Below, in pieces: positions 31,643-40,250 of a stretch of 64,000 nucleotides of DNA. This DNA comes from Chondrus crispus (Eukaryota; Rhodophyta; Florideophyceae; Gigartinales; Gigartinaceae). The notes under the pieces were generated by a model. The model did no database searches. It saw only the letters and a list, made by a program, of their open reading frames with translations, and was not told the origin of the DNA. Numbering within the stretch: the stretch's first letter is position 1; the number at the start of each line of letters is the position of its first letter. The stretch spans positions 96,781-160,780 of the forward strand of contig NW_005179072.1 of NCBI RefSeq assembly GCF_000350225.1, given 5' to 3'. Made by a program: the position numbers and the translations under genes.

Positions 31643-33664
31643 CTACGCATGCACGCTTGATCCTTGTTGGCGCGAGCGCCAATACCGGTCGATAAACTGC
31701 TGCGGAAGCCCATCGGCGGGCTCGTAGGTGTCGTCCGAAGCGGTATATCCATACCACCGGACCTTGTAGTGGATCCCGCCGCGCGTAGTACGGTGTCCGA
31801 CAATGCGGTCAACGACGTACTCCGCTCTTGGCGTGGCGGCTTGTGCGTCCGATTCGGTCGATGTGGCCGGGGTGACGGTATCCCCCGGCCCGCGCGGCAT
31901 CTTCGTAACGCGGTCGATGCTCACGCGATTTTCCACGCCGTCCTGCTCGATGAGGACCGTGGTGTCCGTAGCGGAGTGCACGCGGAACGGACCCTCTGTC
32001 TTCGGTAGTAGTTTGACAGAGAGCTCGTCCGTTCCGGCCGTACCTTGCGCACGCGTGCGTCGCTCGACGCTTGTCAACGGGCGGGGCGGGCGATCAACGT
32101 AGACAAAATCGCCCGCCACAACGACCGGACGGAAGCGGACCTTCTTGTCAAAATCGTCCTTGTACCGCTTTTGCGATGCGGTTAATTTCGTCCGACCACG
32201 GTCGAGCGCGTCGCGAAGCTTGCGCAGCGTAGCGCGCTTGTACTTCACCGGGGTCCGTGGGTCCTCTCGATGGGTCCCCGCGTCCTGCAGTACAGTACCG
32301 GGAGAATTAAACCGGACGTTGCTGTCTTCTGCACAAATATGGACGTCTTCTTCCCACGAGCGGGTCTTCTCCGCGTCCGTATCGGTCCGCTCATCCGCGT
32401 TAGCGGGATTGCCACTGTGGGCGTCGTCCGTTTCCGGTTCTTCGCGTCGCGCGCCTCCTCCCGTAGCGGATTCTTTGCGACGCGCGTATCCTTCCGTAGC
32501 GGTGGAGGATTTTCTTCTGCCATCGTCCGTAACTGGTTGTTCACGTCGCGGTTGTTCCTCCGTAGCGGTCGAGGAATTATTTTTGTTCCCTCCCCCTTCC
32601 TTAGCGTCGGCCTCTCCGGGGGCCGCTACGCCAAGTGTCAGGATGTGTGTGGGGGATGGCAACGCGAGACCGACAACGGTATGCTTGGGGACGTGGACCG
32701 CGCGGTTTCCGAAGTTGCTAACGAGCACCATAAACGGCTCGCCCCGGAAGAGGTCCATGACCCCCTGGGCCATCAGGCATAAATTCTTATGCGCCGTTTT
32801 GGGGTGGTTTTGCAGGAAGCAAAGCCCCCCAACCGGTGTTGCGACGCGTACCATCGCTTGGGTCATCGGGGGTATCGTGACCCCCTTGACCACGCGAATT
32901 TTCCGTGACGGTACGTTCGTCGGGAACTGCGCGCGCTTCCGGTCGGCCGAATTTTCCTCCTGCGGGAGCTGCTGTGACGGTCCCCTCGAGGCCATCTTGC
33001 GGTCGTGCCTCGAGGGTGTGACTCCCGTCAGCGCTACGGACGGCGCATGATGGGACAGCACCTTCCTCTGCGGTGGCAGGATCGCCTTCACGTGGCGATC
33101 CAGGAACGTGGTTCCGATGATACAGTCCACCGCAAGGTTGGTGACGACCAAGAACGGTACGCGCGCGACGAACTCACCAATCCGGAGGTACAGTTTGAGC
33201 TCGCCGAGGGCCTTCATCGACCTACTCGAAGCGTCGATGAGCGGCGGGCTCCGCGCGGACTGGATGGCAGCGCGCCACGGTTCTGCCACACAGCGTAGGT
33301 GGATTAGATTCGGGCCGGCGCCCGAATCTAGAACCGGCGTGATGGCGCGCATCATCGCGCGTCGTTGTCCGACCGTTGCGGTGACCTTATAATTCCGCTT
33401 CTTGAAGAAGCAAATTGCCGCTTCGTCCGTTCGGCTCTGCGATTGCGCGCGTACCGAAGCGGTCGACGGGGTGCCTTGTTTATTGAGGCTTGGCACGGGG
33501 AGGATCGTCGACGCCTCTACGCGTCCTCCCCGGCTTCCCCCGTCAACCCAAGGTCCTCGGGCCCCTCGTCCGTCAGCGGTAGCGCGGGTTCTTCCGATTG
33601 GACGGTCTCGCGCGGCTCGACCACGTTGATGCCCGTGGGAGCCCGCGCACGCGAATTTCGCCAC
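31643..33664 (-). CDS. Protease-chromodomain polyprotein of the 15-kb element (no RT)
   Basis: A 673-codon uninterrupted frame with no ATG at its head. It lies in the -1 frame of Gag with a 148-bp overlap, as expected for frameshift expression. Domains in order: retroviral-type aspartic protease (ITPVLDSGAGPNLIH, CIIGTTFLDRH), the usual protease-RT linker (GVTIPPMTQAMVRVATPVGG through VPKHTVVGLALPSP), a low-complexity acidic stretch (repeats of TATE, RRE, TDD), then directly the integrase C-terminal helix (LTASQKRYKDDFDKKV), the GDFVYVDRP SH3-like fold and a chromodomain (EYVVDRIVGHRTTRGGIHYK, VRWYGYTASDDTYEP). RT, RNase H and the integrase HHCC and DDE parts are missing, yet the junction stays in frame. 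Confidence 0.85.
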   Translation of the reverse strand: MAKFACAGSHGHQRGRAARDRPIGRTRATADGRGARGPWVDGGSRGGRVEASTILPVPSLNKQGTPSTASVRAQSQSRTDEAAICFFKKRNYKVTATVGQRRAMMRAITPVLDSGAGPNLIHLRCVAEPWRAAIQSARSPPLIDASSRSMKALGELKLYLRIGEFVARVPFLVVTNLAVDCIIGTTFLDRHVKAILPPQRKVLSHHAPSVALTGVTPSRHDRKMASRGPSQQLPQEENSADRKRAQFPTNVPSRKIRVVKGVTIPPMTQAMVRVATPVGGLCFLQNHPKTAHKNLCLMAQGVMDLFRGEPFMVLVSNFGNRAVHVPKHTVVGLALPSPTHILTLGVAAPGEADAKEGGGNKNNSSTATEEQPRREQPVTDDGRRKSSTATEGYARRKESATGGGARREEPETDDAHSGNPANADERTDTDAEKTRSWEEDVHICAEDSNVRFNSPGTVLQDAGTHREDPRTPVKYKRATLRKLRDALDRGRTKLTASQKRYKDDFDKKVRFRPVVVAGDFVYVDRPPRPLTSVERRTRAQGTAGTDELSVKLLPKTEGPFRVHSATDTTVLIEQDGVENRVSIDRVTKMPRGPGDTVTPATSTESDAQAATPRAEYVVDRIVGHRTTRGGIHYKVRWYGYTASDDTYEPADGLPQQFIDRYWRSRQQGSSVHA

Positions 33665-35604
33665 GCGATCGGCGGTTGACGCTCGAACGGCGAACCCGGG
33701 CGGAGACCTTGACGGATCCGAAGCTTTTGATAATTGGCCTCGCGGGCCTGCAAAAGCTTCGAACGCAGCGCGCTATCCGCCACCACAGGACATTGCTCCT
33801 GTCGGTGGGTCAGGTCCAGACAGAACCGACACAGCGGGGGTCCAGGTAATCCTTGGTTGAAGAACCGGACCCGCTGGTTCTGTACTGGCCTTCCGTACGG
33901 ATGTGCGCGCGCGTCACCGTGTTGGGCGGGCGCCATCGGTGCGCCCGCCAGGGACGAGGCGGGTGACGGATGGTAGCTAGTCGGCGGCGAGCTAAGCGAG
34001 CTCGGCGTCGCCGACTGGTCCGTCACCGCCAGTATCTCCTCCGTTTCGGTTCCGCGTTCTGTCGGGAGTTCAGACAGGGACTCGACCGACAGCACAGGCC
34101 TTGTCCGCGCGTTGCGCGTGAATCTTCTCACCGAATCGGACGGTGCTTGAGGCGACGCGAGCGAGGTCGCCTGTCTTCGAGCCGAGCGGTGCGTCTCGCC
34201 TATCGCTTGCGCGTAGCATGCCACCGCTTGGTAGTCCACGCCCGGATGCGTCGCGAGAAATCCTAGCACCGCGATTGGATCTTGACCACCGAACGTGTGG
34301 GTTTTCAGCTGGACGTCCAACTTCTTCCGATAACGGGTAACTCGCCGCGCGGTACTCGCGTCGTAGCGCGCGCTGCGATTTTCTAGCCTATACGTGCGGT
34401 AGGCGACGGCCTTGGTGAACAGGTCGTTCAGCGGCCTGATCACCGCCAACCGTTTTGGATCCCGCCTCGGAGCAGACCGGCGGTCTCTGCCCCTGCGATG
34501 GCGATCTCCTTCTCCGCCGGGGCTACTGTAGCCGTTCAGGTCGGAGTCTTCTCGCCGGAACCGACGTCGGTCGCGCGCATTGCGGCCTCTTCTGTCGCTT
34601 CTGCGCAATTCATCCGACTCGGTGTCCTCGTCATCGGAGGGGTATCCACCTCCTCCGGCATCGCGGTATCGCGTATAGCGTCCTTCGCGGTTATCATCGG
34701 AGGGGTAGCCGACCCCTCCGGCATCGCGGTATCGCGCGTAGCGTCCGTCGCGGTTCTTGCGCGTCGCGCTGTGGCGACGTCTTGTGTCTTCTTCCTCGGA
34801 GGGGTGTTCTGTACCCTCCGAGGTGTAGCCTTGAGCGTCGGGTGCGCTTCTTCTGCTCGACCGATACGGCTGTCGCTTTTCTGTCGCGAAGCGCCCCAGG
34901 CGGTTTTCTGTCCCGCGGGGGCCAGCCGTATCGGCGAGTACGGGAGGGCCATTTTCTGTGGGCCCTCCTGTAGCACCATAAATTTGTGGGAGGTAAATGG
35001 TCTTACCCTCCGGGTGAGGGGCCATTGTACCGATCCCGGGTGCGGCGCCGATCGGTTCAGCGTGCGTTAGCGTAAGATCCGGAGCGGTTGAGTCGCGCTG
35101 CTCGCGTGCGTCGACTCCTGCTCCGGCGAAGGTCGTGGCCAGACGATTGGCCACGGCGGAGCTGATCGCTCCCTTTAGAGCCGTGCCGGACGGGGATTCT
35201 TCATCCACAGTGGTGAGCGCGGTCACCACCTCGCATTGGACTTGAGCGGGTAGAAGTTCGTCCAAAAGCGGTGGTATCGCGCTGCGTACGTGCGCGTCCA
35301 CGAGCGCGGGCACCGTTCGGTCGAGGCATACGCGCGCTACCTGGGGGAGTTCCGTAGAGAGGAACTCTTCGACCCAGGCCTGGATGCGCGGCTGAATCGC
35401 GTCGACCATCCATTGGACGAGATTCTCAGTGCCTGCCGACACGGCCGGCGTAACATCCGATGCGGACGCTCGCGTGCGGCCCGGTCGCGGTGGCGGTCGC
35501 AGCAGGGCTTCCGGGTTCTCCACCCGGGGGCGCGGTGCGCCACTGCCACTGCGGGTGCTCAGACGCCCGGAGGCGGAGTCTCCCCCTTGATCCAGTCGGT
35601 TCAT
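33517..35604 (-). CDS. Gag of the 15-kb element
   Basis: From the first ATG (35604, MNRLDQGGDS) this encodes 695 residues; the frame is open further upstream only from GTG. Seen: a helix-rich N-terminal part (VQWMVDAIQPRIQAWVEEFL); tandem peptides built on GRYxRYRDAGGxGYPSDD; a very basic RRGRNARDRRRFRRED stretch; a capsid-like helical region (DPKRLAVIRPLNDLFTKAVA); and a canonical CX2CX4HX4C zinc knuckle (CRFCLDLTHRQEQC). It ends in an acidic tail overlapping the protease frame. The frame is intact, so Gag could still be made. Confidence 0.8.
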   Translation of the reverse strand: MNRLDQGGDSASGRLSTRSGSGAPRPRVENPEALLRPPPRPGRTRASASDVTPAVSAGTENLVQWMVDAIQPRIQAWVEEFLSTELPQVARVCLDRTVPALVDAHVRSAIPPLLDELLPAQVQCEVVTALTTVDEESPSGTALKGAISSAVANRLATTFAGAGVDAREQRDSTAPDLTLTHAEPIGAAPGIGTMAPHPEGKTIYLPQIYGATGGPTENGPPVLADTAGPRGTENRLGRFATEKRQPYRSSRRSAPDAQGYTSEGTEHPSEEEDTRRRHSATRKNRDGRYARYRDAGGVGYPSDDNREGRYTRYRDAGGGGYPSDDEDTESDELRRSDRRGRNARDRRRFRREDSDLNGYSSPGGEGDRHRRGRDRRSAPRRDPKRLAVIRPLNDLFTKAVAYRTYRLENRSARYDASTARRVTRYRKKLDVQLKTHTFGGQDPIAVLGFLATHPGVDYQAVACYAQAIGETHRSARRQATSLASPQAPSDSVRRFTRNARTRPVLSVESLSELPTERGTETEEILAVTDQSATPSSLSSPPTSYHPSPASSLAGAPMAPAQHGDARAHPYGRPVQNQRVRFFNQGLPGPPLCRFCLDLTHRQEQCPVVADSALRSKLLQAREANYQKLRIRQGLRPGSPFERQPPIAWRNSRARAPTGINVVEPRETVQSEEPALPLTDEGPEDLGLTGEAGEDA

Positions 35605-35712
35605 CGTCGAATACGCTTCGCGATCGACGCGGTGACTTCTCAACCTTTTCCGTCCGTACGGTTCTGCGCGCGATCGAGCGACCACGCGTGAGGCTCAACC
35701 TCGAGAGTTTTT

Positions 35713-35730
35713 CCCTCCACAAGAGTACCA
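35713..35730 (-). other. Primer-binding site of the 15-kb element
   Basis: TGGTACTCTTGTGGAGGG on the minus strand, two bases from the 5' LTR, identical to the PBS at 13228-13245. Confidence 0.75.
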
Positions 35731-35732
35731 AA

Positions 35733-36407
35733 TGTGGGATAACTCCTCTCCGCCCTGGGTTGGGTGAGAGGCGGAGGCTTTAGCGAGGGAGCACGCGGCG
35801 CGGACGCGATGCGCTAATTGAACCGATCAGACGAGCTCGCGAAAAGGGAGTGGCTCACTGGCCGGTTACGCGCAGTCGCCCCGTGGTGCGTGAACGGGAG
35901 CGACCGGTAACGGGTTAGAAGCCAGCGCGCGCGACAGACAACCGAAAACGGACGTACGTAGGCGCAAAAGGGACGGGGGCGAGCTTGCCCCAGTTTACCG
36001 GTAGGGACGGGTGTCAGGTCTTAACCCCTCAGAGGGACGCCTCGGACACCTGTCCCAGTACAGTAGTACAGTACCTGCCGCCTAGTGCGTGCCGGGTACT
36101 GTACACAATTAAAAAGCTAGCGCCATAATTACTACTACCGCACCGACGCTGCTACTACACGTGTGCATTACTGTACACGCGTGTTGCTTACAGACTACCG
36201 CACGGACGACACGTGTGCTAACGCGGACACGTAACACGCGTAGACTACCGCACGGACGACACGTGTGATACTGTACACGTGCGCCACGCCACGGCCGGTT
36301 GGTCAACGCGCGCGCTCCCTACACGTGGGCACACCCGGCCACGTGTGCACCGTGCACGGCCGCACGGTTAATAACCTCCCCGCGCGCTCGCCGGTCGTTA
36401 TACTAAA
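35733..36407 (-). repeat. 5' LTR of the 15-kb element
   Basis: Matches 21372-22046 with about eight substitutions; its outer end reads ACTAAA instead of ACTACA. Confidence 0.92.
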
Positions 36408-36412
36408 ATGTG

Positions 36413-36866
36413 GGCTGCACTAATGGACAAGGGCTACCAGGGCGTGGCCGAGTTTTTGCGAGGAGTGACCCCCCTGAAGAAGCCGAGAAATGGAAGCCTT
36501 TCTCTCAGCGATGAGAGATACAACCGCGAGCTGTCGAGTGACCGGATTATCGTAGAGAATTTTTTCGGGAGACTTTGTGGGCTTTGGACCCTCTTGCCAC
36601 GAAAGTGGAGGTGGGGAGAGGCTATCTATGACGACTACTTCCGTCTCGGTGTTGCATTAACCAATTGTCACATTAAGTGGCAGCCTCTTCGCGCTCCCGA
36701 CCACGAAAGGTTTACTCGCATGCGTAATCGCATGCACCAGATTGCAGAAACTGCAATTGATAAAAGGAGAAGGGTCCTGCAGAGGTACAGAGAGAGGCGC
36801 AGGCAACGTGTGAATCATCGCTTTCGTTTTACGCAATATGATTCGCAGATCCCTGATTTTGAATAA
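36413..36866 (+). pseudogene. Harbinger-type DDE transposase, 3' part (interrupted)
   Basis: Continuation of the transposase begun at 20662. It has the third catalytic region (ALMDKGYQGVAEF) and the Glu-containing DRIIVENFFGRLCGLW helix of DDE_Tnp_4 proteins, then an Arg-rich tail (RRVLQRYRERRRQ) ending at 36866. It opens immediately after the right-hand ATGTG duplication and in the same reading phase as the left part, so the split is due to one insertion. Confidence 0.88.
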
Positions 36867-37368
36867 AACATTTCCAGATACGGGTCAATTCATTTGTTTG
36901 TGTGAATGTCTGAGGCTGTACAGTAGTGAAGCAAATGATATGATTATTCGGTTTTCTCCCAGTATCCCATAGGTTGTTCGGCGTCCCTGTAGCAGGAGGG
37001 ACCATTTCGGGGTGACCAGCCTTCCTCGAGATGAGCGCCAAATCTCGCATTCACCGGCTATGTCAGTCGTTGATCTAGTTGTGTCCTGTTTGAAGCGAGC
37101 GGATCGCTCGCTTCAAACAGGAAACAACTGTATCAGAGACGCAAGGCTTTGAAGGGGAATTCTAATGTCCCTCTCAACAGGCGACAGCTGCGAACGTCCC
37201 TGCCTCCCCCTGTCCGCTCTCTCCTCCCTTGCACCCGCTCTAACCTTCTACCCCTGCGACGCCCCGCCCAGATCTTCTCTGTTACAGTTAAACAGCAGAT
37301 CCCGTGCCCGCTGTAAGTGATGGGACGCTACGTGCTGTACGACATGTGCAGCGGGACCGGCCTGCGCC
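36867..37368. other. Spacer with an 18-bp palindrome
   Basis: Downstream of the transposase fragment. The only structure seen is a perfect inverted repeat at 37084-37101 and 37105-37122 (TCCTGTTTGAAGCGAGCG, 3-nt loop GAT). Confidence 0.6.
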
Positions 37369-38142
37369 TCACAGCGTCCAGCTCACGCGCCGCGCTGGCC
37401 AAGGGCTTCTTGGATGCGAGGCGATGCGTCGAAGCCGTGCGCCAGCGCCTGCTCGGGCCGCTGGGGGCATAACGCCGCTGGCGCGCCGCCGCAGCCTTGT
37501 GCGCAGCTGGGCGCCTGCGGTGCGTTGTGTGTCCGAGGTGCGGCGCGTGGCCACGTTGCGCGAAGGGAGAAGGTCGCCGAGGAATTCATATTCGCGAAGC
37601 TTGGCCCTCAATGTAGCAATACCCGCTGCGACGCTTGCAATGCCATCAATACCGGCCTCGCCACGGAGGGAGACAGAGCGCAAGCCATGTCTCTTGACAA
37701 TTTTGTCTGTCCATCCGCGTGAAGCAGAAAACTGACGGAGCGCACATGCTTGTGACTCAGATAGATCTTTACGTAATAATTTGTCTCTCAAGTATATTGC
37801 TTTTGCCGCAATAATATTATGCGTGACGGACATTTTGGCGGAACGGACAAGAGATATGAAGGACATAATGCCGGATTCCAGTACTGGGAATGGGGCCTCC
37901 CTCACAGTCTTTGCTGTGAAGGAAACGTTCGCGGTTTCTGCTTTCTTCGTCAGTGATTCAAGATTTGTAGCAATGTTTGTTACAGTGCGCCGCGAGACCG
38001 AATATTTCTTCATGATGTAGTGGGGGGAGTGTCCGATGTTGAGTAGGCGACCGGCCTCAATTTTTTCATTAAGGGTGAGTCGCGTGCGAGAAGTTCGAGA
38101 GGAATTGAGATGCGAGGGTGGTTCTTGAGTGGGAGGTCCCAT
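37369..38142 (-). CDS. Truncated CENP-B/Tigger-type transposase
   Basis: A 257-residue frame with a true ATG. Residues ~20-75 (RTRLTLNEKIEAGRLLNIGH, YIMKKYSVSRRTVTNI) form a CENP-B/psq-type HTH. Residues ~90-165 (SESQACALRQFSASRGWTDK, IVKRHGLRSVSLRGEAG) match the second, Tc5/CENP-B HTH whose hallmark is W followed by F/K-RHGL. After about residue 190 the chain turns into an Ala/Arg-rich tail, and the DDE nuclease domain is absent. It could be a deleted transposase or a DNA-binding-only derivative. Tigger-type ends lie at 38573 and 38964 on one side and 12846 on the other. Confidence 0.65.
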   Translation of the reverse strand: MGPPTQEPPSHLNSSRTSRTRLTLNEKIEAGRLLNIGHSPHYIMKKYSVSRRTVTNIATNLESLTKKAETANVSFTAKTVREAPFPVLESGIMSFISLVRSAKMSVTHNIIAAKAIYLRDKLLRKDLSESQACALRQFSASRGWTDKIVKRHGLRSVSLRGEAGIDGIASVAAGIATLRAKLREYEFLGDLLPSRNVATRRTSDTQRTAGAQLRTRLRRRASGVMPPAARAGAGARLRRIASHPRSPWPARRVSWTL

Positions 38143-38499
38143 AACGGTTCAAAACTTGTTTTCAATGTGTCTCTCAGCAAGCGATACAATGGGGTTTCGC
38201 TTATAGACAAAACGGATGAGGTTTCGTCACTCCGCTTTCCGCCGTCGCACCTTCGACTCTGCAGTCCTGCTACTACTGAGGGCCTCCTTTAAGACAGCAT
38301 GGACAGCCATGTTTGGATGTATATGATTGCGATTTTCAAAATATTACATGTCCAATAATTTAATGTATTGTGTCAGCGCGCCGTGATCCGTAAATTGGCT
38401 CAAGGGGTGCATCATACCGGGCTATCGATAGGGAAGCGAACGGTCTTTCTGAGCAGTGATGCAAGGAAGTGGCTGCAAAAAGCCGCAAATCTCATTATC

Positions 38500-38573
38500 T
38501 TATAGTGCCTGGTTCGATATAGTGCCGTTTTCGGCCCACGGACAGAGGGAGGCACTATATCGCGATCCCCCTG
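38500..38573 (-). repeat. Right end of the second Tigger-type family
   Basis: Ends GATCCCCCTG then TA. Inverted GGCACTATAT-type subterminal repeats match those at 12846. Confidence 0.5.
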
Positions 38574-38919
38574 TACTGGCATTCAGGGACGTCAATAAAA
38601 TGATTAAATTGAATTTTAATGTATGCTAAATTGGATCAAGATTGAATTTAATCGCACTTATGCGGTAGGTGACAGCCAATGGTGTGCTCTCGTATGGCAC
38701 GTTGGTAGCGACAGATTCCATTATATTAACTTTGTGTGCGCCATCATACTGTTAAGAAAAGTAATAAATGGACCAATCAGGTGCACGCTGACGTCCATAC
38801 ATGTCCAAACATGCCCGTCCATGCTGTCTTAAAGGAGGCCCTGAAGCCACATGTGTATGAACACGTGCAGGAAGTATGATAACCGTGCCATGGCGTTTTG
38901 CATAGAACTAATGCGTGGG

Positions 38920-38964
38920 AGGCACTACTCAAAGTGGCACTATTGCGCGACCCCCCCCCCCCTG
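38920..38964 (-). repeat. Another right end of the Tigger-type family
   Basis: GGCACTATTGCGCGA followed by a poly-C run and CTG, then TA. It is the inverse of the end at 45690. Confidence 0.5.
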
Positions 38965-38966
38965 TA

Positions 38967-39815
38967 GCACAGTTTCCCTTTTCGGGACAGTGTCAAGTGC
39001 TGCCGTTATTGCACGTTGTACACTTTACGGCCGACTGAGTGAATCTGTATAGGGTAGTTCAATTTTCGAAGGCATACTCGTTGACGAAATTATACTCATA
39101 CATAGACAAATATTAGTGACAACAAAGTAGAATGCAGTGCTGAATAGAATTTAGATATTTCGAGCACGGCACGGTAGATAGGTGAAGATAACGAAGCCGG
39201 TACCCAAGACGTTTGCATCGTAAAAACGATTCCAAATTTCACCGAAAAATTCGATGGCTGAAGGGCAACTTTGGTTTACACATACAAATAATACATTAGA
39301 ACTGTTCCTGTAGAGCAATCTAGGAATATTCAGGAGTGAACATGACAAGCACGTCTTGACCCAGCTTATGACAGGGGCTTCAAAATTTTAGTTCTTCTTC
39401 GTCTCTCTGTCTCTACCAAAACTTGCGTAAAGAATTCAAAAAGGATTGGTACTGTAACATATTGGCATGTCAGCATTGGTCGTCCGGTCATGATTAATGG
39501 TGACCTTTCCTCGAACTATAGGACAGCAGCAAAGCTTGATTCCCGGGCTCGCGATTATAAGAATCGCATTGGTGTTTTTTAGCTCCTGCGTAGGACGGCG
39601 ATCAAGGGGCTGAGTGGAACAGACGGGGTCTTCGCCAAAATGTCTTCATTCGCGAAGTGCGTAGTGATCACACATCTAGAGAGGTCTCATCATTTGTCTA
39701 CAAAATATAAATAGGGTAAAAGGCCAGTTGTTTTATTTAGAAAGTTACAGTATTTTATTCAAAAATAATTAGGAAATTAAGCAAAAGGGAACAGTGAAAA
39801 ACATACTGTACATCC
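38967..39815. other. Intergenic, nothing recognised
   Basis: About 850 bp of AT-rich sequence without a supported gene. Confidence 0.4.
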
Positions 39816-39820
39816 TTCCG

Positions 39821-39931
39821 TGTTATTACGCAACGTGTACACGTACACACGAAGACTTCAGCGCCCATTTTAAGTATCTGAATAAACCACGCCGACGGCC
39901 AAAAGGGATCGTCGTCGATTACGCAATCACA
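39821..39931 (+). repeat. 5' LTR of the copia element, internally deleted
   Basis: TGTTATTACGCAACGTGTAC...GCAATCACA. Relative to the 3' LTR it lacks 68 bp between two TATTACGCAA copies. Confidence 0.85.
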
Positions 39932-40250
39932 GGTTATGGACCCTACGCAAGCCTAACAGCAACCACTGCATTCTACGACCTCTACAACGTATTCGAGCTT
40001 GGCTCTACGAAAGTAACCGACAAGGATTCGAGCGTTGCTCTACACCTTACCCACCCAGCGTGCGAGCATTGCTCCGCTAGCCAAGTCTGAGCATTGCTCC
40101 TCCTAGTTGTCACCCGCCCACAACGACAACATAGCCGATCTACAACATACTAACTCCCCCCGGTCGCGACGTCGTCACTACCGTGATACATCCCCCATTT
40201 GGACACCGCTGTACGACAACGCTAAGCTCACAGAAAGAGAGGAACGAACC

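Larger units (their letters stand above)
21372..36407 (-). mobile_element. 15-kb LTR retrotransposon with Gag, protease and chromodomain only
   Basis: Two 675-bp LTRs (21372-22046 and 35733-36407) with ATGTG duplications outside; coding is on the minus strand. Minus the 8.1-kb element nested in it, the length is about 6.9 kb. It carries Gag, then in the -1 frame a protease fused to an integrase tail with chromodomain. No RT, RNase H or integrase catalytic core is present in any frame. About eight base differences between the LTRs make it older than the nested element. Chromodomain and domain style place it near Ty3/gypsy chromoviruses. Confidence 0.92.

Noticed and set aside
20264..36866. Harbinger TIRs at 19627/20263 as the ends of the element containing the split transposase
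   Set aside because: The 20263 end lies before the transposase, and no matching TGGAGATGCTC end was seen after 36866, so the MITE is treated as separate.
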